Notes: generated from the sequence alone by a model not told the origin. A stretch of DNA of 64,000 nucleotides from Streptomyces sp. ICC1 (GCF_003287935.1 NZ_CP030287.1:8470240-8534239); one strand, 5' to 3'; positions 6,870 to 16,365 are shown, counted from the first letter of the stretch. A program made the numbers and translations.

Positions 6870-9785
6870 ATGGAGCTCGACGACGCGCCCACCCTCCCGT
6901 GGTACGCCCCCGGCGAGGGCCCCGGAGGAGAAGCCCAGCCGTACGCGTACGTCAACCCCGCCTTCGACGCCCTGGCCCGCAACGCCAGCCGGAGCCCGAT
7001 GTCCGCCGCGGAGTACCAGCACCGGGTGAGCGAGAGCGTCCACCAGGGCCGCCAGATCTCCTACGTCGTCAACGCCATGGTCAGCCACCGGACCCTCACT
7101 GACTCTCCCGAGCTGCTCCAACGGTTCCTGCACCACGTGCAGGACGGCCTGCCCGAGCGGTACCGGGGCCGCGTCGGGGTGGTCGTCGCCGTCAACGGCG
7201 GCGAGAAGTCCGGGACGAAGTCGGAGGCGCTGAAGGCCACGAAGCGCGCGGAGGCGGCCGTCCGGATCCACGCCGCGGTCACGGCCGTCGCGGCGGGGAC
7301 CTCGTTCTCCCTTCCGCTGGCCCTGGTTCCCACCCCGCTGGACCCCTGGCCCGACAAGTTCCCGTACGGAACCGCCCGCAACGCACTCCTCGTCAACGAT
7401 GCCAACCGCCAGGCCCTGCACGCCTTCATGGACCAGGGAAGCCATCCGTACGTGGCCTTCATGGACTTCGACGACTACCCCCACCATGCACCGGACGGCA
7501 CCCACGTCTTCGCCCAGCTGGACCGTCAACTGCGCTTCGACGAGGCTGAGGAGGGGGACGGGGTCGACCACGGCGACGCGAACGCGGAGTTCGCGGTGCC
7601 CCTCACCGACGAGCCGACCGAGCGGGACTTCAGGCCCCTGTCACCGCAGGAGATCGCGGCCCAGCCGCCGGCGAACCTCCCGCCGCTGCGCCCGTACCTG
7701 ATGTCGGGCGGCTACTTCACCCCCGTCACCCCGGAGGGGAAGGCCCGGCTCCTGCGGGACACCGCGACGCGGGTGCGGGAGAAGAACGACGAGGCCGCGG
7801 CGGCGTACGAGAAGCGGCTCGCCGACTTCGAGAAGGGGCAAGCCGCCCAACAGAACCAGGAGACGGCGCAGGAGCCCCCCGTCCGGCCGACGCCCCGGAC
7901 CTCGCCGAACGACTTCAACCATCGGGACGTGCTGAAGTTCGTCCACGCCGTCCAGCGCGACATGAGTGCCCGTGACCGCCAGGCGGCCATCGCCCCCCAG
8001 CTCCCCTACTCCCCCGAGCCGAACCTCTTCGTCGACGGCCCCGCCCTCCTGCTGGAGAGCAACGCGGTCGAACCGGTCCGCTTCGGCACCGGCGGGGGCG
8101 AGTTCCACGAGCTCAGCGAAGGCCTGATGGAACTGGCCACCTGGGAACTCGCCCGGGAACTCGGGACGGGGAACACCCCCGCCCCGGGGACGCCGGCCCG
8201 TGCCGACGGCTACGAGCAGGACATCGCTCCGCTGCGCAGCGCCGCCGAGAACCTGGTGCCGCCCACCCGCGGTCTCGCCTTCCACACCGGTTTCCGCCAC
8301 AACGCCACCCAGACCGACCTGTCCCGACTGCTCGCGGGCAAGCTCGTGGGCGCGTTGCCCCAGGACCACGAGGGGCTCCCCAATCCCATGAACCGGCTGT
8401 TCAACCGCGCCGAGGGGGACGAGTACACCGCCCGTGGCGAGGAGGTCAGGAAGATGCGCGCGGGCCTTCGGCTCTCGGCCGTCCGCACGGGGCTGGACGG
8501 GGGCGCGGGCCGTCCGAAGTCCAAGAAGGCGCAGGCCCGTACAGCTCCGCAGGCGGACCCGCTGCGCCCCCTGTTCCACCCCGGTGGACGCGTCTGGAAG
8601 TCACTGACGTCGAGCTCCGCCCCGCCCGCCGGTGAGCCGGGCCCCCGCCTGCCCCGGGCCGAGACCGAGGCGCCGCGCGACACCGGCCTGGGCGACCCCG
8701 CGAAGCAGCGGATCAGCCGCGCGGTGTCCCGCGCCGTTCCCGGCCACCCGCACGTCTGGGCGGGTCTCGATCCGACGCAGATGCGCCTGCACGCCTACCA
8801 ACTGGCGCTCAGCGACGACACGTCGGCCTTCCTGCGCCACATGCGCCACTTCGCCCGGACCTACCTCGTCCGGCCGCCGACGCCTGCCGCCGACTCCGTC
8901 GGGGGCCGACTGGCCGAGCGGGACCTGCTCGCCGCCGCCCGGTTCCACAAGCCGCAGGGCTCCTTCCTCGCCGCGCTCAGCGAGGCCTTGCAGCCGTCAC
9001 CGCAGCCGCAACAGCCCCCGAACCGGCCCGCGGACCCGGCCGATGGCACCTCGACGGCGCCACGGACCCTCCACGCGGACCCGCTGACCTGGAACGAAGT
9101 CCTGCGTCCCATGTTCCGGCACGTCTACCTGCGGTACGCGTCGGTCTCGGCGGTGAAGGAACTGACCAACCGACTGGTCGCGCAGGGCACCCCCGTCAAC
9201 GACTTCTTCGTCCGCCTGACGACCGGTCGCGTCCATCCGTTCGACCAGACCCCGGCCACCTACGCGGAGCACGACGCCGCCACGCCCGACGGACTCGACG
9301 CCACCGCGCGCTTGCTGCTCGGCCTCTACGCCGACGCCCTCGGCCGGAGCATCCACCTGACGACTCCGGGCGGCATGCGGCACACCGTCGCCCCGTCGTC
9401 CCCGGGCACCTACGGCGATGGCGGCGCCGCACCGCTGGACATCCGCTGGAACGCCGGTGACGGCGGATGGGCCGCGCACCGGCCCGCAGCGGCGCCCGAG
9501 CGGTCCGGAGCGCCGGGCAAGCGCACCCGGGCCGACGACGACGAGCGGCGTGGGAGGCACGGGGGCCCGGAGGGGAGCGGCGGCCGGCAGCCCAAGGTGC
9601 AGCGGGGCCTGTCGCTCATGGAGGAACTCAGCCTCGACGGCGACACCCCGGGACCCGCCGGCTCCGGGAACCCGGCCCGCCCCGGCCGGGGCCGGTCGGA
9701 CCTCTCCGAATCCGCTTTCGACCGCCTCTCCGGCCGGAACCGGGGCTCGGGTGGTTCGAGCGCCCGCCCCAGGGGCTCATCATGA
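6870..9785 (+). CDS. Large protein with GT-A-like N-terminal region, function unknown
   Basis: 971 residues, no signal peptide or membrane helices seen. Residues about 100-250 look like a nucleotide-sugar (GT-A) fold: a first strand VGVVVAVNGGEKSG, then PYGTARNALLVNDANR, then a strand ending in acidic residues, VAFMDFDDYPHH (about 196-207), comparable to the DxD of family-2 glycosyltransferases. The middle is rich in Pro/Ala/Arg linkers. Near 810-865 a segment (LYADALGRSIHLTT, then PLDIRWNAGDGGW) faintly resembles the last strands of OTU-like peptidase folds, but the expected His is not evident. The last 100 residues are low-complexity. The start has no good ribosome site; AGGAG lies about 45 bases upstream. 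It ends 32 bases before a glycosyltransferase gene, suggesting a shared transcript. I do not recognise a characterised family. Confidence 0.7.
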   Translation: MELDDAPTLPWYAPGEGPGGEAQPYAYVNPAFDALARNASRSPMSAAEYQHRVSESVHQGRQISYVVNAMVSHRTLTDSPELLQRFLHHVQDGLPERYRGRVGVVVAVNGGEKSGTKSEALKATKRAEAAVRIHAAVTAVAAGTSFSLPLALVPTPLDPWPDKFPYGTARNALLVNDANRQALHAFMDQGSHPYVAFMDFDDYPHHAPDGTHVFAQLDRQLRFDEAEEGDGVDHGDANAEFAVPLTDEPTERDFRPLSPQEIAAQPPANLPPLRPYLMSGGYFTPVTPEGKARLLRDTATRVREKNDEAAAAYEKRLADFEKGQAAQQNQETAQEPPVRPTPRTSPNDFNHRDVLKFVHAVQRDMSARDRQAAIAPQLPYSPEPNLFVDGPALLLESNAVEPVRFGTGGGEFHELSEGLMELATWELARELGTGNTPAPGTPARADGYEQDIAPLRSAAENLVPPTRGLAFHTGFRHNATQTDLSRLLAGKLVGALPQDHEGLPNPMNRLFNRAEGDEYTARGEEVRKMRAGLRLSAVRTGLDGGAGRPKSKKAQARTAPQADPLRPLFHPGGRVWKSLTSSSAPPAGEPGPRLPRAETEAPRDTGLGDPAKQRISRAVSRAVPGHPHVWAGLDPTQMRLHAYQLALSDDTSAFLRHMRHFARTYLVRPPTPAADSVGGRLAERDLLAAARFHKPQGSFLAALSEALQPSPQPQQPPNRPADPADGTSTAPRTLHADPLTWNEVLRPMFRHVYLRYASVSAVKELTNRLVAQGTPVNDFFVRLTTGRVHPFDQTPATYAEHDAATPDGLDATARLLLGLYADALGRSIHLTTPGGMRHTVAPSSPGTYGDGGAAPLDIRWNAGDGGWAAHRPAAAPERSGAPGKRTRADDDERRGRHGGPEGSGGRQPKVQRGLSLMEELSLDGDTPGPAGSGNPARPGRGRSDLSESAFDRLSGRNRGSGGSSARPRGSS

Positions 9786-9817
9786 TCACATCAGGGCCGG
9801 CGAGGACGGGAGAACCA

Positions 9818-12007
9818 GTGCGACAGGGTGGCGACGGACCGGCGGAACGGCCCCCGCGCGGCGGCATGTCCGGGCGGCTGCTGCGCCGGCTCGGACGCCG
9901 CGTCAGCGGCCCGGAGCAGGGCGCGGCGGTGGGGGGTTCCGACTCCGGCACGGGGGCGCCGGCGCAACCGCCGCGCACCGTACGGGACGAGTTCCCCCAC
10001 CGCTACCTGCTGCGTTCCTCGGCCGTACGGGACTCCCCGGTCCGCGGCCTCGTACGGGAACTGCCCGCCGACGCCCGCCGGCCCGCGGTCGTGGTGGACG
10101 TGCCGCCGGCGGCCGCCGGCAACCTCGGCGAGGAGCTGGGCGGCCTGCTGGCCCTCCTGCGCGAGGAGGAACCCCTCGCCGTCCGGCTGGTGCTGTCCGG
10201 GGCGGCCGCCCCGGCCGCCGGTGGGGACGGTCCGCTGGCCCAACGCCTGGCCGACGCCTGGGAGGTGACCCTGGAGGCTCCCGACGCTCCGGCCGTGCTC
10301 ACCCCCGGCGGCCTGCTCTACGTCACCGAACCCGCCACCCCCGGCGGCGGCTGGTGGCGGTTCGCCCCGGGGGCGGCGCCCGAGGCGTTGGGCACCCGGC
10401 TGCCCGCCCCGCGCTGGCAGCGCGCCCTGGTCCGCGTCCCCCTGGGGCCGGTCGGCGCGTGCGTGGTCCGCGCCGTGCCCGCCGGGCTCGCCCTGTACCC
10501 GGCGGACACCGCCGCGCCGCGTCCCGACGATCCCGCCTACGCGGTCGCGGTGCACCCCGACCGGCTGAGCGTGCTGCTCGGTGCCCCGCGCGCGGAGCCG
10601 GTCGCCGCGGAGGACCTGGCCACCCTCCTCGCCGGTCTGCCCGCCGAGCCGCGCCGCTCCCTGCGGCTCGTCCCGGCCGACGGCCGTGAGGCGGTCGCCC
10701 TGGCCGAGGAGGTCTGCGACCTGCTCGGCACCGAGATCGAGGTGTGCCTGGGGCTCCCCGTCGCCGCCTCCGAGAGTGAAGGCGGCGGTGAGGCCGGGGC
10801 CGAAGCCGATCCCGATGCCGATGCCGGACGCGTGCGACTGCTCTCCCCGGAGGGGGAGTTCACCTGGCCCGCGCTGCTGACCGCCCTGGTCTGCTCCCCC
10901 ACCGGGGAGGACGGCTCGCGCCCCGCGCCCCGGCCCTCCGCCTGGGCGTTCCCCCCGAACGCGGGGACCCCGGGGGCGCGGCCGGCGACCCTGCGGCTGC
11001 CGTCCGGCGTCTGGGCGGTGGCGGTGCGCTCCGGGCTCTGGCTCGGCACCACCCCCGAGGCGCCGCCCGAGGTACGGGACCGGGGCGCGCAGGCCCGGGC
11101 CCTGCGGGTGGAGCTGGCACCGGACTGCCTGGCGGACAAGTCCGTGCGCGAGGGCTGCCTGAAGGACCTGAGCGCGCTCCTGGCCGGTCTCGACGCGGCG
11201 GCCCGTACGCACACCGAGCTCGCGGTCTCCGACGGTGCGCACCCCGAAGCGGTCGCCGGACTGCGGCGGTTCGCCGTCCGTACGGGGCTCACCCTGGCCC
11301 CGGCGCCCCGCCCCGCCATCACGGCGGCACCCGCGGAGGTTCCGCCCCTCGTGTGCAATCCGGACGTCAGGATGTGGCGGGGCTGCGCCGGACTCCTCGT
11401 CGCCGCGCTCGGCGCCCCCCTCGACGGGGGCGGCCGGGTCGGGATCAGCGTCCCCCTGCTCCACGAGGAGGACGGGACGCTGCACCACTCGCTGCGCCGG
11501 GAGTCGCGCGTGACGCGCGCCCTGGGCGAGGCGGTGATCGGCAACCGCCGGGCCGGCCGCTTCCCGCTGTGGAGCGAGCTGGTCACCGATCCCGCCGCCT
11601 ACCGGCGGGCCACGGTCGCGGACTGGGCGACCGGGGCGCTGATGGCACTCTCCCGGGAGTGCCTGGACGCCTGTGGCGCCTGGGACGAATCGTTCTTCTT
11701 GTACTCGGAGGAGACGGAGTACTGCCTGCGGGCCGGCGACCGCGGCTTCGCCACCCGCCTGGAGCCCGCCGCCGAGGCCGTCCACCTCGGCGGGGACTCG
11801 CAGGTGTCGCCCCGGCTCTGGACCCTGCTGACCCTCAACCGGGTGCGGCTCTACGGGCGCCGCCACGGGCCGGCGGCCACCACCGCCTTCCGGGCGGCCG
11901 TACTGCTGCGCGAGACCTCGCGGGCCGCCCTCGGCCGGCCCGCGAGCCGGGCGGCGGCGCGGGCCCTGGCCAGCCCGACCGCGCTGCGCGCCACCCCCGG
12001 GCCCTGA
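9818..12007 (+). CDS. Family-2-type glycosyltransferase (mycofactocin/WbbL-like C-terminus)
   Basis: 729 residues. The last 150 residues carry the second half of a family-2 (GT-A) glycosyltransferase: GALMALSRECLDACGAWDE followed by SFFLYSEETEYCLRAGDRGF (about 606-645), the E-E-x-x-x-C-L-R acceptor/catalytic region of rhamnosyl- and WbbL-type enzymes. The first 500 residues are Ala/Pro/Arg-rich with a weak domain and no clear first GT half, so the protein may be a degenerate or unusual transferase. GTG at 9818 is chosen for GGGAG six bases upstream; an ATG at 9782 overlaps the previous gene. It follows the 971-residue protein and converges on a second glycosyltransferase gene ten bases away, marking a surface-polysaccharide locus. 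Confidence 0.8.
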   Translation: MRQGGDGPAERPPRGGMSGRLLRRLGRRVSGPEQGAAVGGSDSGTGAPAQPPRTVRDEFPHRYLLRSSAVRDSPVRGLVRELPADARRPAVVVDVPPAAAGNLGEELGGLLALLREEEPLAVRLVLSGAAAPAAGGDGPLAQRLADAWEVTLEAPDAPAVLTPGGLLYVTEPATPGGGWWRFAPGAAPEALGTRLPAPRWQRALVRVPLGPVGACVVRAVPAGLALYPADTAAPRPDDPAYAVAVHPDRLSVLLGAPRAEPVAAEDLATLLAGLPAEPRRSLRLVPADGREAVALAEEVCDLLGTEIEVCLGLPVAASESEGGGEAGAEADPDADAGRVRLLSPEGEFTWPALLTALVCSPTGEDGSRPAPRPSAWAFPPNAGTPGARPATLRLPSGVWAVAVRSGLWLGTTPEAPPEVRDRGAQARALRVELAPDCLADKSVREGCLKDLSALLAGLDAAARTHTELAVSDGAHPEAVAGLRRFAVRTGLTLAPAPRPAITAAPAEVPPLVCNPDVRMWRGCAGLLVAALGAPLDGGGRVGISVPLLHEEDGTLHHSLRRESRVTRALGEAVIGNRRAGRFPLWSELVTDPAAYRRATVADWATGALMALSRECLDACGAWDESFFLYSEETEYCLRAGDRGFATRLEPAAEAVHLGGDSQVSPRLWTLLTLNRVRLYGRRHGPAATTAFRAAVLLRETSRAALGRPASRAAARALASPTALRATPGP

Positions 12008-12017
12008 ACCCGCCGGG

Positions 12018-12824
12018 TCACCCGGAGGGCGCCGGACCGTCCCAGGCGGTGTAGAAGCTCTCCGGGTTGACCAGGTAGCGGACCGTGGGCCGCGGCACGT
12101 GGCGCACCTCGTGGCGGCGGCTGTAGCGGCGTACGAGCTCCCAGTCCTCGCGGGGCAGCACCTCGGGGGTGCGCCGCAGCCGGCTGAAGTACAGCGACCG
12201 GTTGCGGCGCGCCACGAAGGCGTTGGTGTCCAGGAACGCCTCGTGGGCGGAGCGCCGGCGGTCGAACGGCACCGACAGCACGTCCCGTTCGGTACCGTCG
12301 GGGAGCACCCGGCGCAGCGCGGTGTACACGGCGTCGGGACCGCCGGCCGGCTCCAGGACCGCGAGGGCCTGCTCCAAGTGGTCCGGCTCCCACAGGTTGT
12401 CGTCGTCGAGGAAGGCGACGTAGCGCGAACGGGTCAGCCGTATCCCGACGTTGCGCACGACACCGGCCGTTGCCGTGTTGCGGTCCAGCGACACCGCGAA
12501 CAACCGGGGATCCGCAGGCAGTTCGGGCAGTCCCGCGCCGTCGTCCACCACGATGACCACCTGGTCGGCCACGGTCTGGGCCAGGGCCGAGAGGACCGCG
12601 GCGCGCAGCGCCTCGGGGCGCCGGTGGGTGGCGATCACGGTGGCGACCAGGGCGGTCGGCGGCCGGCCGGTCAGGGCGGCGAGCCGGACGGTCTCGGCGT
12701 CCTCGAAACGGCGCAGCCGCACGGCGGAGGGGGCGAGCAGGAGCTTGTTCCTGGCCTCGAAGAGCACCAGCCAGCCGAAGGCCCGCTTGAGCAGCTCCCA
12801 GGGGGCCCGGGCGATGCGGCGCAT
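12018..12824 (-). CDS. Family-2 glycosyltransferase
   Basis: 268 residues, cytoplasmic face of the membrane. It is a compact GT-A enzyme: strand and P-loop-like start ATVIATHRRPEALRAAVLSA (61-80), VVIVVDDGAG with the first Asp pair (89-98), NTATAGVVRNVGI, and the metal-binding DDD in VAFLDDDNLWEPDHL (140-142). REDWELVRR supplies the late acidic residues expected near the catalytic base. It should transfer a sugar from a nucleotide-sugar donor to a polysaccharide or lipid acceptor; the sugar cannot be predicted. Start ATG has GGAAGGA eight bases upstream. It is the last gene of a minus-strand operon: flippase, beta-helix protein, glycosyltransferase, with gaps of 4 and 16 bases. Confidence 0.92.
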   Translation of the reverse strand: MRRIARAPWELLKRAFGWLVLFEARNKLLLAPSAVRLRRFEDAETVRLAALTGRPPTALVATVIATHRRPEALRAAVLSALAQTVADQVVIVVDDGAGLPELPADPRLFAVSLDRNTATAGVVRNVGIRLTRSRYVAFLDDDNLWEPDHLEQALAVLEPAGGPDAVYTALRRVLPDGTERDVLSVPFDRRRSAHEAFLDTNAFVARRNRSLYFSRLRRTPEVLPREDWELVRRYSRRHEVRHVPRPTVRYLVNPESFYTAWDGPAPSG

Positions 12825-12840
12825 GATGTCCTTCCGGTCT

Positions 12841-13968
12841 TCAGGGAGTCGGTTCGGGGACGACGGGCCGGCCGTCGCTCGTGCGGTTGCCGCTCCAGAC
12901 GTTCCCCGCGCCGCCGGCGTTCCAGGCGGCGACGGCCCCGTAGGTTCCGCTGTTGGGGTGGTACTGGGTGGAGAACACGTTGTCCGTGACCTGGATGCCC
13001 GTCGCACCCGGGCCGCCCCCGTAGAGCGCGTACGCCCCGCCGGCCAGCCAGTTGCGGTCGACGATGACGTTGGAGACCACGCCGGTGTCGGCGAAGAGCC
13101 CGAGGGCCGCGCTGGCGCCCCGGTCCACGGGGACCGCGTTGAGCAGGGTGTTGTGGCGGATGGTCAGCCGGCCCTTGTTGCCGCCGCCGCTGATGACGGC
13201 GTCCGTGTGCTGCCACTCGCCGCCCAGGTTGCGGAAGGCCGCGATGTCGTGGACGAAGTTGTCGTGCAGGTTGCCCTGGCCCATGGACAGGGCGTTGCCG
13301 AACACCGAGATGTTGCACCAGCCGACCTCGATGGAGCTCTCGCCCATGTTGGAGACCGCGTAGTTGACGCCCCCGTTGTCGGGGCCCTTGCCCGGGATCG
13401 CGGTGATCGTGGTGTGCAGGACCCGCAGGCCCTTGAAGCCCGGACGGAGGTTCACGCCCCACCAGTTGGCCGAGGTGATCTTGCTGTCGATGATGGTGAC
13501 GTCGTTCGCGTAGACGTCCAGGGAGCCCTTGATGTCCCAGCCCTTGATGACCATCCCGTCCGTCTTCACGGACATGTTCCCCGTGTCGTGCCGCTCCAGC
13601 CCGATCCGCGGACCGGTGGTGCGCGCATCGGGGAAACCGCAGGCGCCCGGCGAGGCCGAGGTGCAGGCGGGCGCGGCCGGGGACGGCGGCGCGCTGCCGG
13701 CCGGCGGGGGAGTGGCGGAAGGGGACGGCGGCGCGGTCTCCGAGGGGCTCGGACCGACCGAAGCGGAGGGGTCCGCGGAGGGCTCGGGGGTGACGAGGGC
13801 GCCGTCCTCACCGGGACACTGAAGGGCGCTGTCCGGGCACGAAGCGGCGGAGGACTCGGTGTTCCCCGTCCGCTCGGCCTGGTAGAGGGCCAGCCCGGTG
13901 ACCAGGAGGACCCCGGCCAGCAGCCAGGCCCATAAGCGTCTGCGATGACGTGCCATATGACGTGCCAT
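12841..13968 (-). CDS. Secreted right-handed beta-helix protein
   Basis: 375 residues. A basic N-terminus and one hydrophobic helix (WAWLLAGVLLVTGLALY, about 13-29) form a signal anchor. A Ser/Pro/Ala linker to about 115 is followed by a parallel beta-helix: repeated turns such as VTIIDSKIT, LRVLHTTITAI, IEVGWCNISVFGNAL, LTIRHNTLLNA and GIQVTDNVFS, resembling pectate-lyase-like folds. No catalytic set for a known polysaccharide lyase can be assigned. Placed four bases after the flippase stop and before a glycosyltransferase, it may trim, bind or modify the exported polysaccharide outside the cell. A second ATG at 13956 is an alternative start. Confidence 0.85.
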   Translation of the reverse strand: MARHMARHRRRLWAWLLAGVLLVTGLALYQAERTGNTESSAASCPDSALQCPGEDGALVTPEPSADPSASVGPSPSETAPPSPSATPPPAGSAPPSPAAPACTSASPGACGFPDARTTGPRIGLERHDTGNMSVKTDGMVIKGWDIKGSLDVYANDVTIIDSKITSANWWGVNLRPGFKGLRVLHTTITAIPGKGPDNGGVNYAVSNMGESSIEVGWCNISVFGNALSMGQGNLHDNFVHDIAAFRNLGGEWQHTDAVISGGGNKGRLTIRHNTLLNAVPVDRGASAALGLFADTGVVSNVIVDRNWLAGGAYALYGGGPGATGIQVTDNVFSTQYHPNSGTYGAVAAWNAGGAGNVWSGNRTSDGRPVVPEPTP

Positions 13969-13972
13969 GGAG

Positions 13973-15469
13973 CTATACCCCTACGGTCGCGGGCGCGGCA
14001 GCCGGTGGGGAACCGCGTAGGAAGCCGAGGCTGGGCAGGACGCACAGGGCGTAGCACAGCGTGCCCGCCGCCCCGGTGGCGAGCAGTGCGAGGACGCCGT
14101 CGCCGAGCAGCTCCTCGAGCAGGAGGACCACACCCGTCATCACGACACCGCCCAGGAACGGCCAGGCGCAGGCCCGCGCGACGGTGCCCAGGGAGATGCC
14201 GCCCCGGTGCAGCGCGACGAGGAACACCGGCACCACGACCACGCCGGCGACCAGGACGTGCCCCTGGGCCACGCCCACGATCCCCCCGGCCCCGGCGCCG
14301 ATCACCAGGGTCGGGATCAGGACCACGAGCCACAGTCCCTGCACCCCGATGAGGGAGCGGCGGCGGCCGATGGCCACCAGGCAGTCGTAGGCCAGTTCGC
14401 AGCCGATCCGGACGAGGCCGAGCCCCATCAGCCAGGGCAGCGCCGCGGCGGCCGGCAGCCACCGCTCGCCGTAGACCAGACCGACGATCGGCGCGGAGAG
14501 GGCGGCGAGCAGGACGCAGAGCGGCACGGTGCCCGTCATCACCACGCCCAGGGCGCGGCCGAACCCGCCGGCCAGCGCTCCGGGCGTGTCCGCCAGCCGG
14601 GAGAACCCGGCGAAGGAGACGCGGCGGGCCGCCTCGGAGATGATCCGTACGGGCCAGCCGGAGATGTTGAAGGCCAGCACGTAGAAGCCGAGGGCGAGTT
14701 GGTCGAGTGCGGAGCCCACCACCATGGTGTCCACGTTGACCACGCCGAGGGCGAGCATGCTGGCCCCGGCCAGCGGGAGTCCGAAGCGCAGCAGCGCCCG
14801 GGCCTGCTCCCGGTCCCACCCGAACTTCAGGGTGCCGGGCGCGGCGAGGCAGCAGCCGGCGAGGGCGGCCACGTTGCCGGCGACCGAGCCCCAGGCGAAG
14901 CTCATCGCGCCCCAGCCCTGGACGGCCAGCAGCAGGGTCACGGCGGTGCTGAGGACGAAGTTGAGGGCGTCGATGGCCATCCGCCGGCCCTGCGCGAACT
15001 CCCGGGTCAGGAAGCCCGCGGGCACCTGTGAGAGCCCGTCCAGGACCACGCACACGCACATCACCCGCAGCACGCCGGACGCCTCGGGCGAGCCGAGCAC
15101 CCGGGCCACCGCGGGGGCCGCGGCGAACAGGACGGCGTACAGCAGGCAGCTGGAGGCGGCGCTGAGGGTGAGGACGGTCGGGGCGAAGCGGCGGGGGTCG
15201 CCCTCCCAGCGCACGATGGCCAGCGAGACGCCGAGCTCGTTCGCGGAGAGCAGGACCAGCAGGACCGTCTGGGCGATCCCGTAGACGCCCCAGGCCTCGG
15301 GCCCGAGGAAGAAGCGCGCGAGGATGATGCCGGTGACGAAGTTGCCGAGACGCATGACCACGGTGTTGACCAGGCTCCACCGGGCGGCGGATCCGACCTT
15401 GCGGCCCAGGGCCGGCGCCTCGGGCGGGGCCTGGACGCCGGTTCCGGCGTCCGCCGAGGGGCCGGTCAC
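13973..15469 (-). CDS. Wzx-type polysaccharide flippase (MOP superfamily)
   Basis: 498 residues with about twelve to fourteen hydrophobic helices. It begins with a short cytoplasmic segment, then RWSLVNTVVMRLGNFVTGII, the typical start of RfbX/Wzx lipid-linked oligosaccharide flippases, and contains REFAQGRRMAIDALNFV and the paired-bundle layout of the MOP fold. It should move lipid-linked repeat units across the cytoplasmic membrane. GTG 15469 overlaps the stop of an upstream minus-strand frame as GTGA, showing coupling to a gene that is broken 150 bases further upstream. It heads the operon with the beta-helix protein and the family-2 glycosyltransferase. Confidence 0.92.
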   Translation of the reverse strand: MTGPSADAGTGVQAPPEAPALGRKVGSAARWSLVNTVVMRLGNFVTGIILARFFLGPEAWGVYGIAQTVLLVLLSANELGVSLAIVRWEGDPRRFAPTVLTLSAASSCLLYAVLFAAAPAVARVLGSPEASGVLRVMCVCVVLDGLSQVPAGFLTREFAQGRRMAIDALNFVLSTAVTLLLAVQGWGAMSFAWGSVAGNVAALAGCCLAAPGTLKFGWDREQARALLRFGLPLAGASMLALGVVNVDTMVVGSALDQLALGFYVLAFNISGWPVRIISEAARRVSFAGFSRLADTPGALAGGFGRALGVVMTGTVPLCVLLAALSAPIVGLVYGERWLPAAAALPWLMGLGLVRIGCELAYDCLVAIGRRRSLIGVQGLWLVVLIPTLVIGAGAGGIVGVAQGHVLVAGVVVVPVFLVALHRGGISLGTVARACAWPFLGGVVMTGVVLLLEELLGDGVLALLATGAAGTLCYALCVLPSLGFLRGSPPAAAPATVGV

Positions 15470-15612
15470 GACGATCCGTTGGAACGGTACTTCGTCGACG
15501 GCAGGACCTTGAGGGCCATCGTCTCCGAGGGGTCCGTCGTGCGGGAGGAGGGGTCGGGCGCGGCGCCGCCGCCGGACCGGGGGGCGGCCGCCGCGGGCCA
15601 CAGGGGAGGGTC
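15466..15612 (-). pseudogene. C-terminal stub of an unidentified gene coupled to the flippase
   Basis: About 48 codons ending MALKVLPSTKYRSNGSS, with the stop overlapping the flippase start by four bases. Such GTGA coupling implies a real upstream operon member. The rest of it is absent: from about 15612 the sequence is better explained by a plus-strand reading frame with its own ribosome site. The tail is too short to name the family; a polysaccharide-pathway role is inferred from position only. Confidence 0.5.
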
Positions 15613-15957
15613 GTGGACAGACCAACCGCCGCGAACGACGCGAGGGCCATGGGCCGCGCCGCGTCCTCGCACACCGCCGCCGGCTACTGGCTGCGCCACG
15701 TCGAGCGCGTGCACGCCCGCGGGGACCGCCTCCGGGTGACCCTGGCCGAACCGGACTTCGGGTTCCCACTGATGACCTCGCTGCCCGCGCTCGCCCCGTA
15801 CCGCGGTACGGGCGACGGCGTCGGCCGGTACCGCATCGCCCGGGCGACGTCCCGCACGATCGTCCTCGACCCCCCGGCCGCACCGTCCCCAACCACGTCA
15901 CCACCCCCGTCACCGACGGCAAGGTCGCCGTCTTCAACAGCTACGGCGGCCCGCTCA
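15613..15957 (+). pseudogene. Frameshifted, truncated gene of unknown function
   Basis: A GTG at 15613 follows AGGGGAGGG at good spacing. About 85 residues read well (GYWLRHVERVHARGDRLRV, EPDFGFPLMTSLPAL, GRYRIARATSRTIVLD). At the C-run near 15870 the frame breaks: adding one C gives LDPPGRTVPNHVTTPVTDG and KVAVFNSYGGPLR, clearly continuous protein. The frame is then cut at 15957, exactly where the convergent HTH-TOBE gene begins to read. I do not recognise the family. It looks like a one-base indel plus truncation, whether mutational or a sequencing error. Confidence 0.55.
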
Positions 15958-16356
15958 GAAGGCCAGGTCGATGTGGACGTCGGTGGACTTCACCCGGGCC
16001 GTCACGGTGACCCCGACCGCGATGCCGAGCTCCTCGACGGACTCGCGGGTCACGACGGAGACCACGCGGTGCGGCCCCGACTGGATCTCGACCTGCGCCG
16101 CGACCTCGTCGAGGAGGACGGCGGTGACGATCCCGGCGAAGGAATTGCGCACGGAGGTGGCGGGGGGCGCCTCGGGCACCGGATGCAGCCCGGCGGCCCG
16201 CTCCTTGGCGAAGGCGGCCAGGTCCGCTCCGTCCACGGTCCGCACCCCGTCGGCGCCGCGGCGCGCGGACAACCGCCCCCCGTCGGCCCAGCGGCGGACG
16301 GTCTCGGGACTGACGCGCAGCAGGCCGGCGGCCTGCCCGATGGAGTACGACGGCAC
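15955..16356 (-). CDS. Helix-turn-helix plus TOBE (Mop-like) molybdate-binding protein
   Basis: 133 residues. An N-terminal MerR/excisionase-like helix-turn-helix (YSIGQAAGLLRVSPETVRRW then ADGGRLSARR, residues 4-33) is joined to a single TOBE/Mop domain (SVRNSFAGIVTAVLLDEVAA, about 68-87, through STDVHIDLAF at the end). TOBE domains bind molybdate or related oxyanions, so this is probably a molybdate-sensing regulator or store. The GTG start lies ten bases from the end of a MITE copy, which therefore occupies the position of its promoter and leader; expression may have been altered by the insertion. Confidence 0.88.
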   Translation of the reverse strand: MPSYSIGQAAGLLRVSPETVRRWADGGRLSARRGADGVRTVDGADLAAFAKERAAGLHPVPEAPPATSVRNSFAGIVTAVLLDEVAAQVEIQSGPHRVVSVVTRESVEELGIAVGVTVTARVKSTDVHIDLAF

Positions 16357-16365
16357 GTGCGCAGC

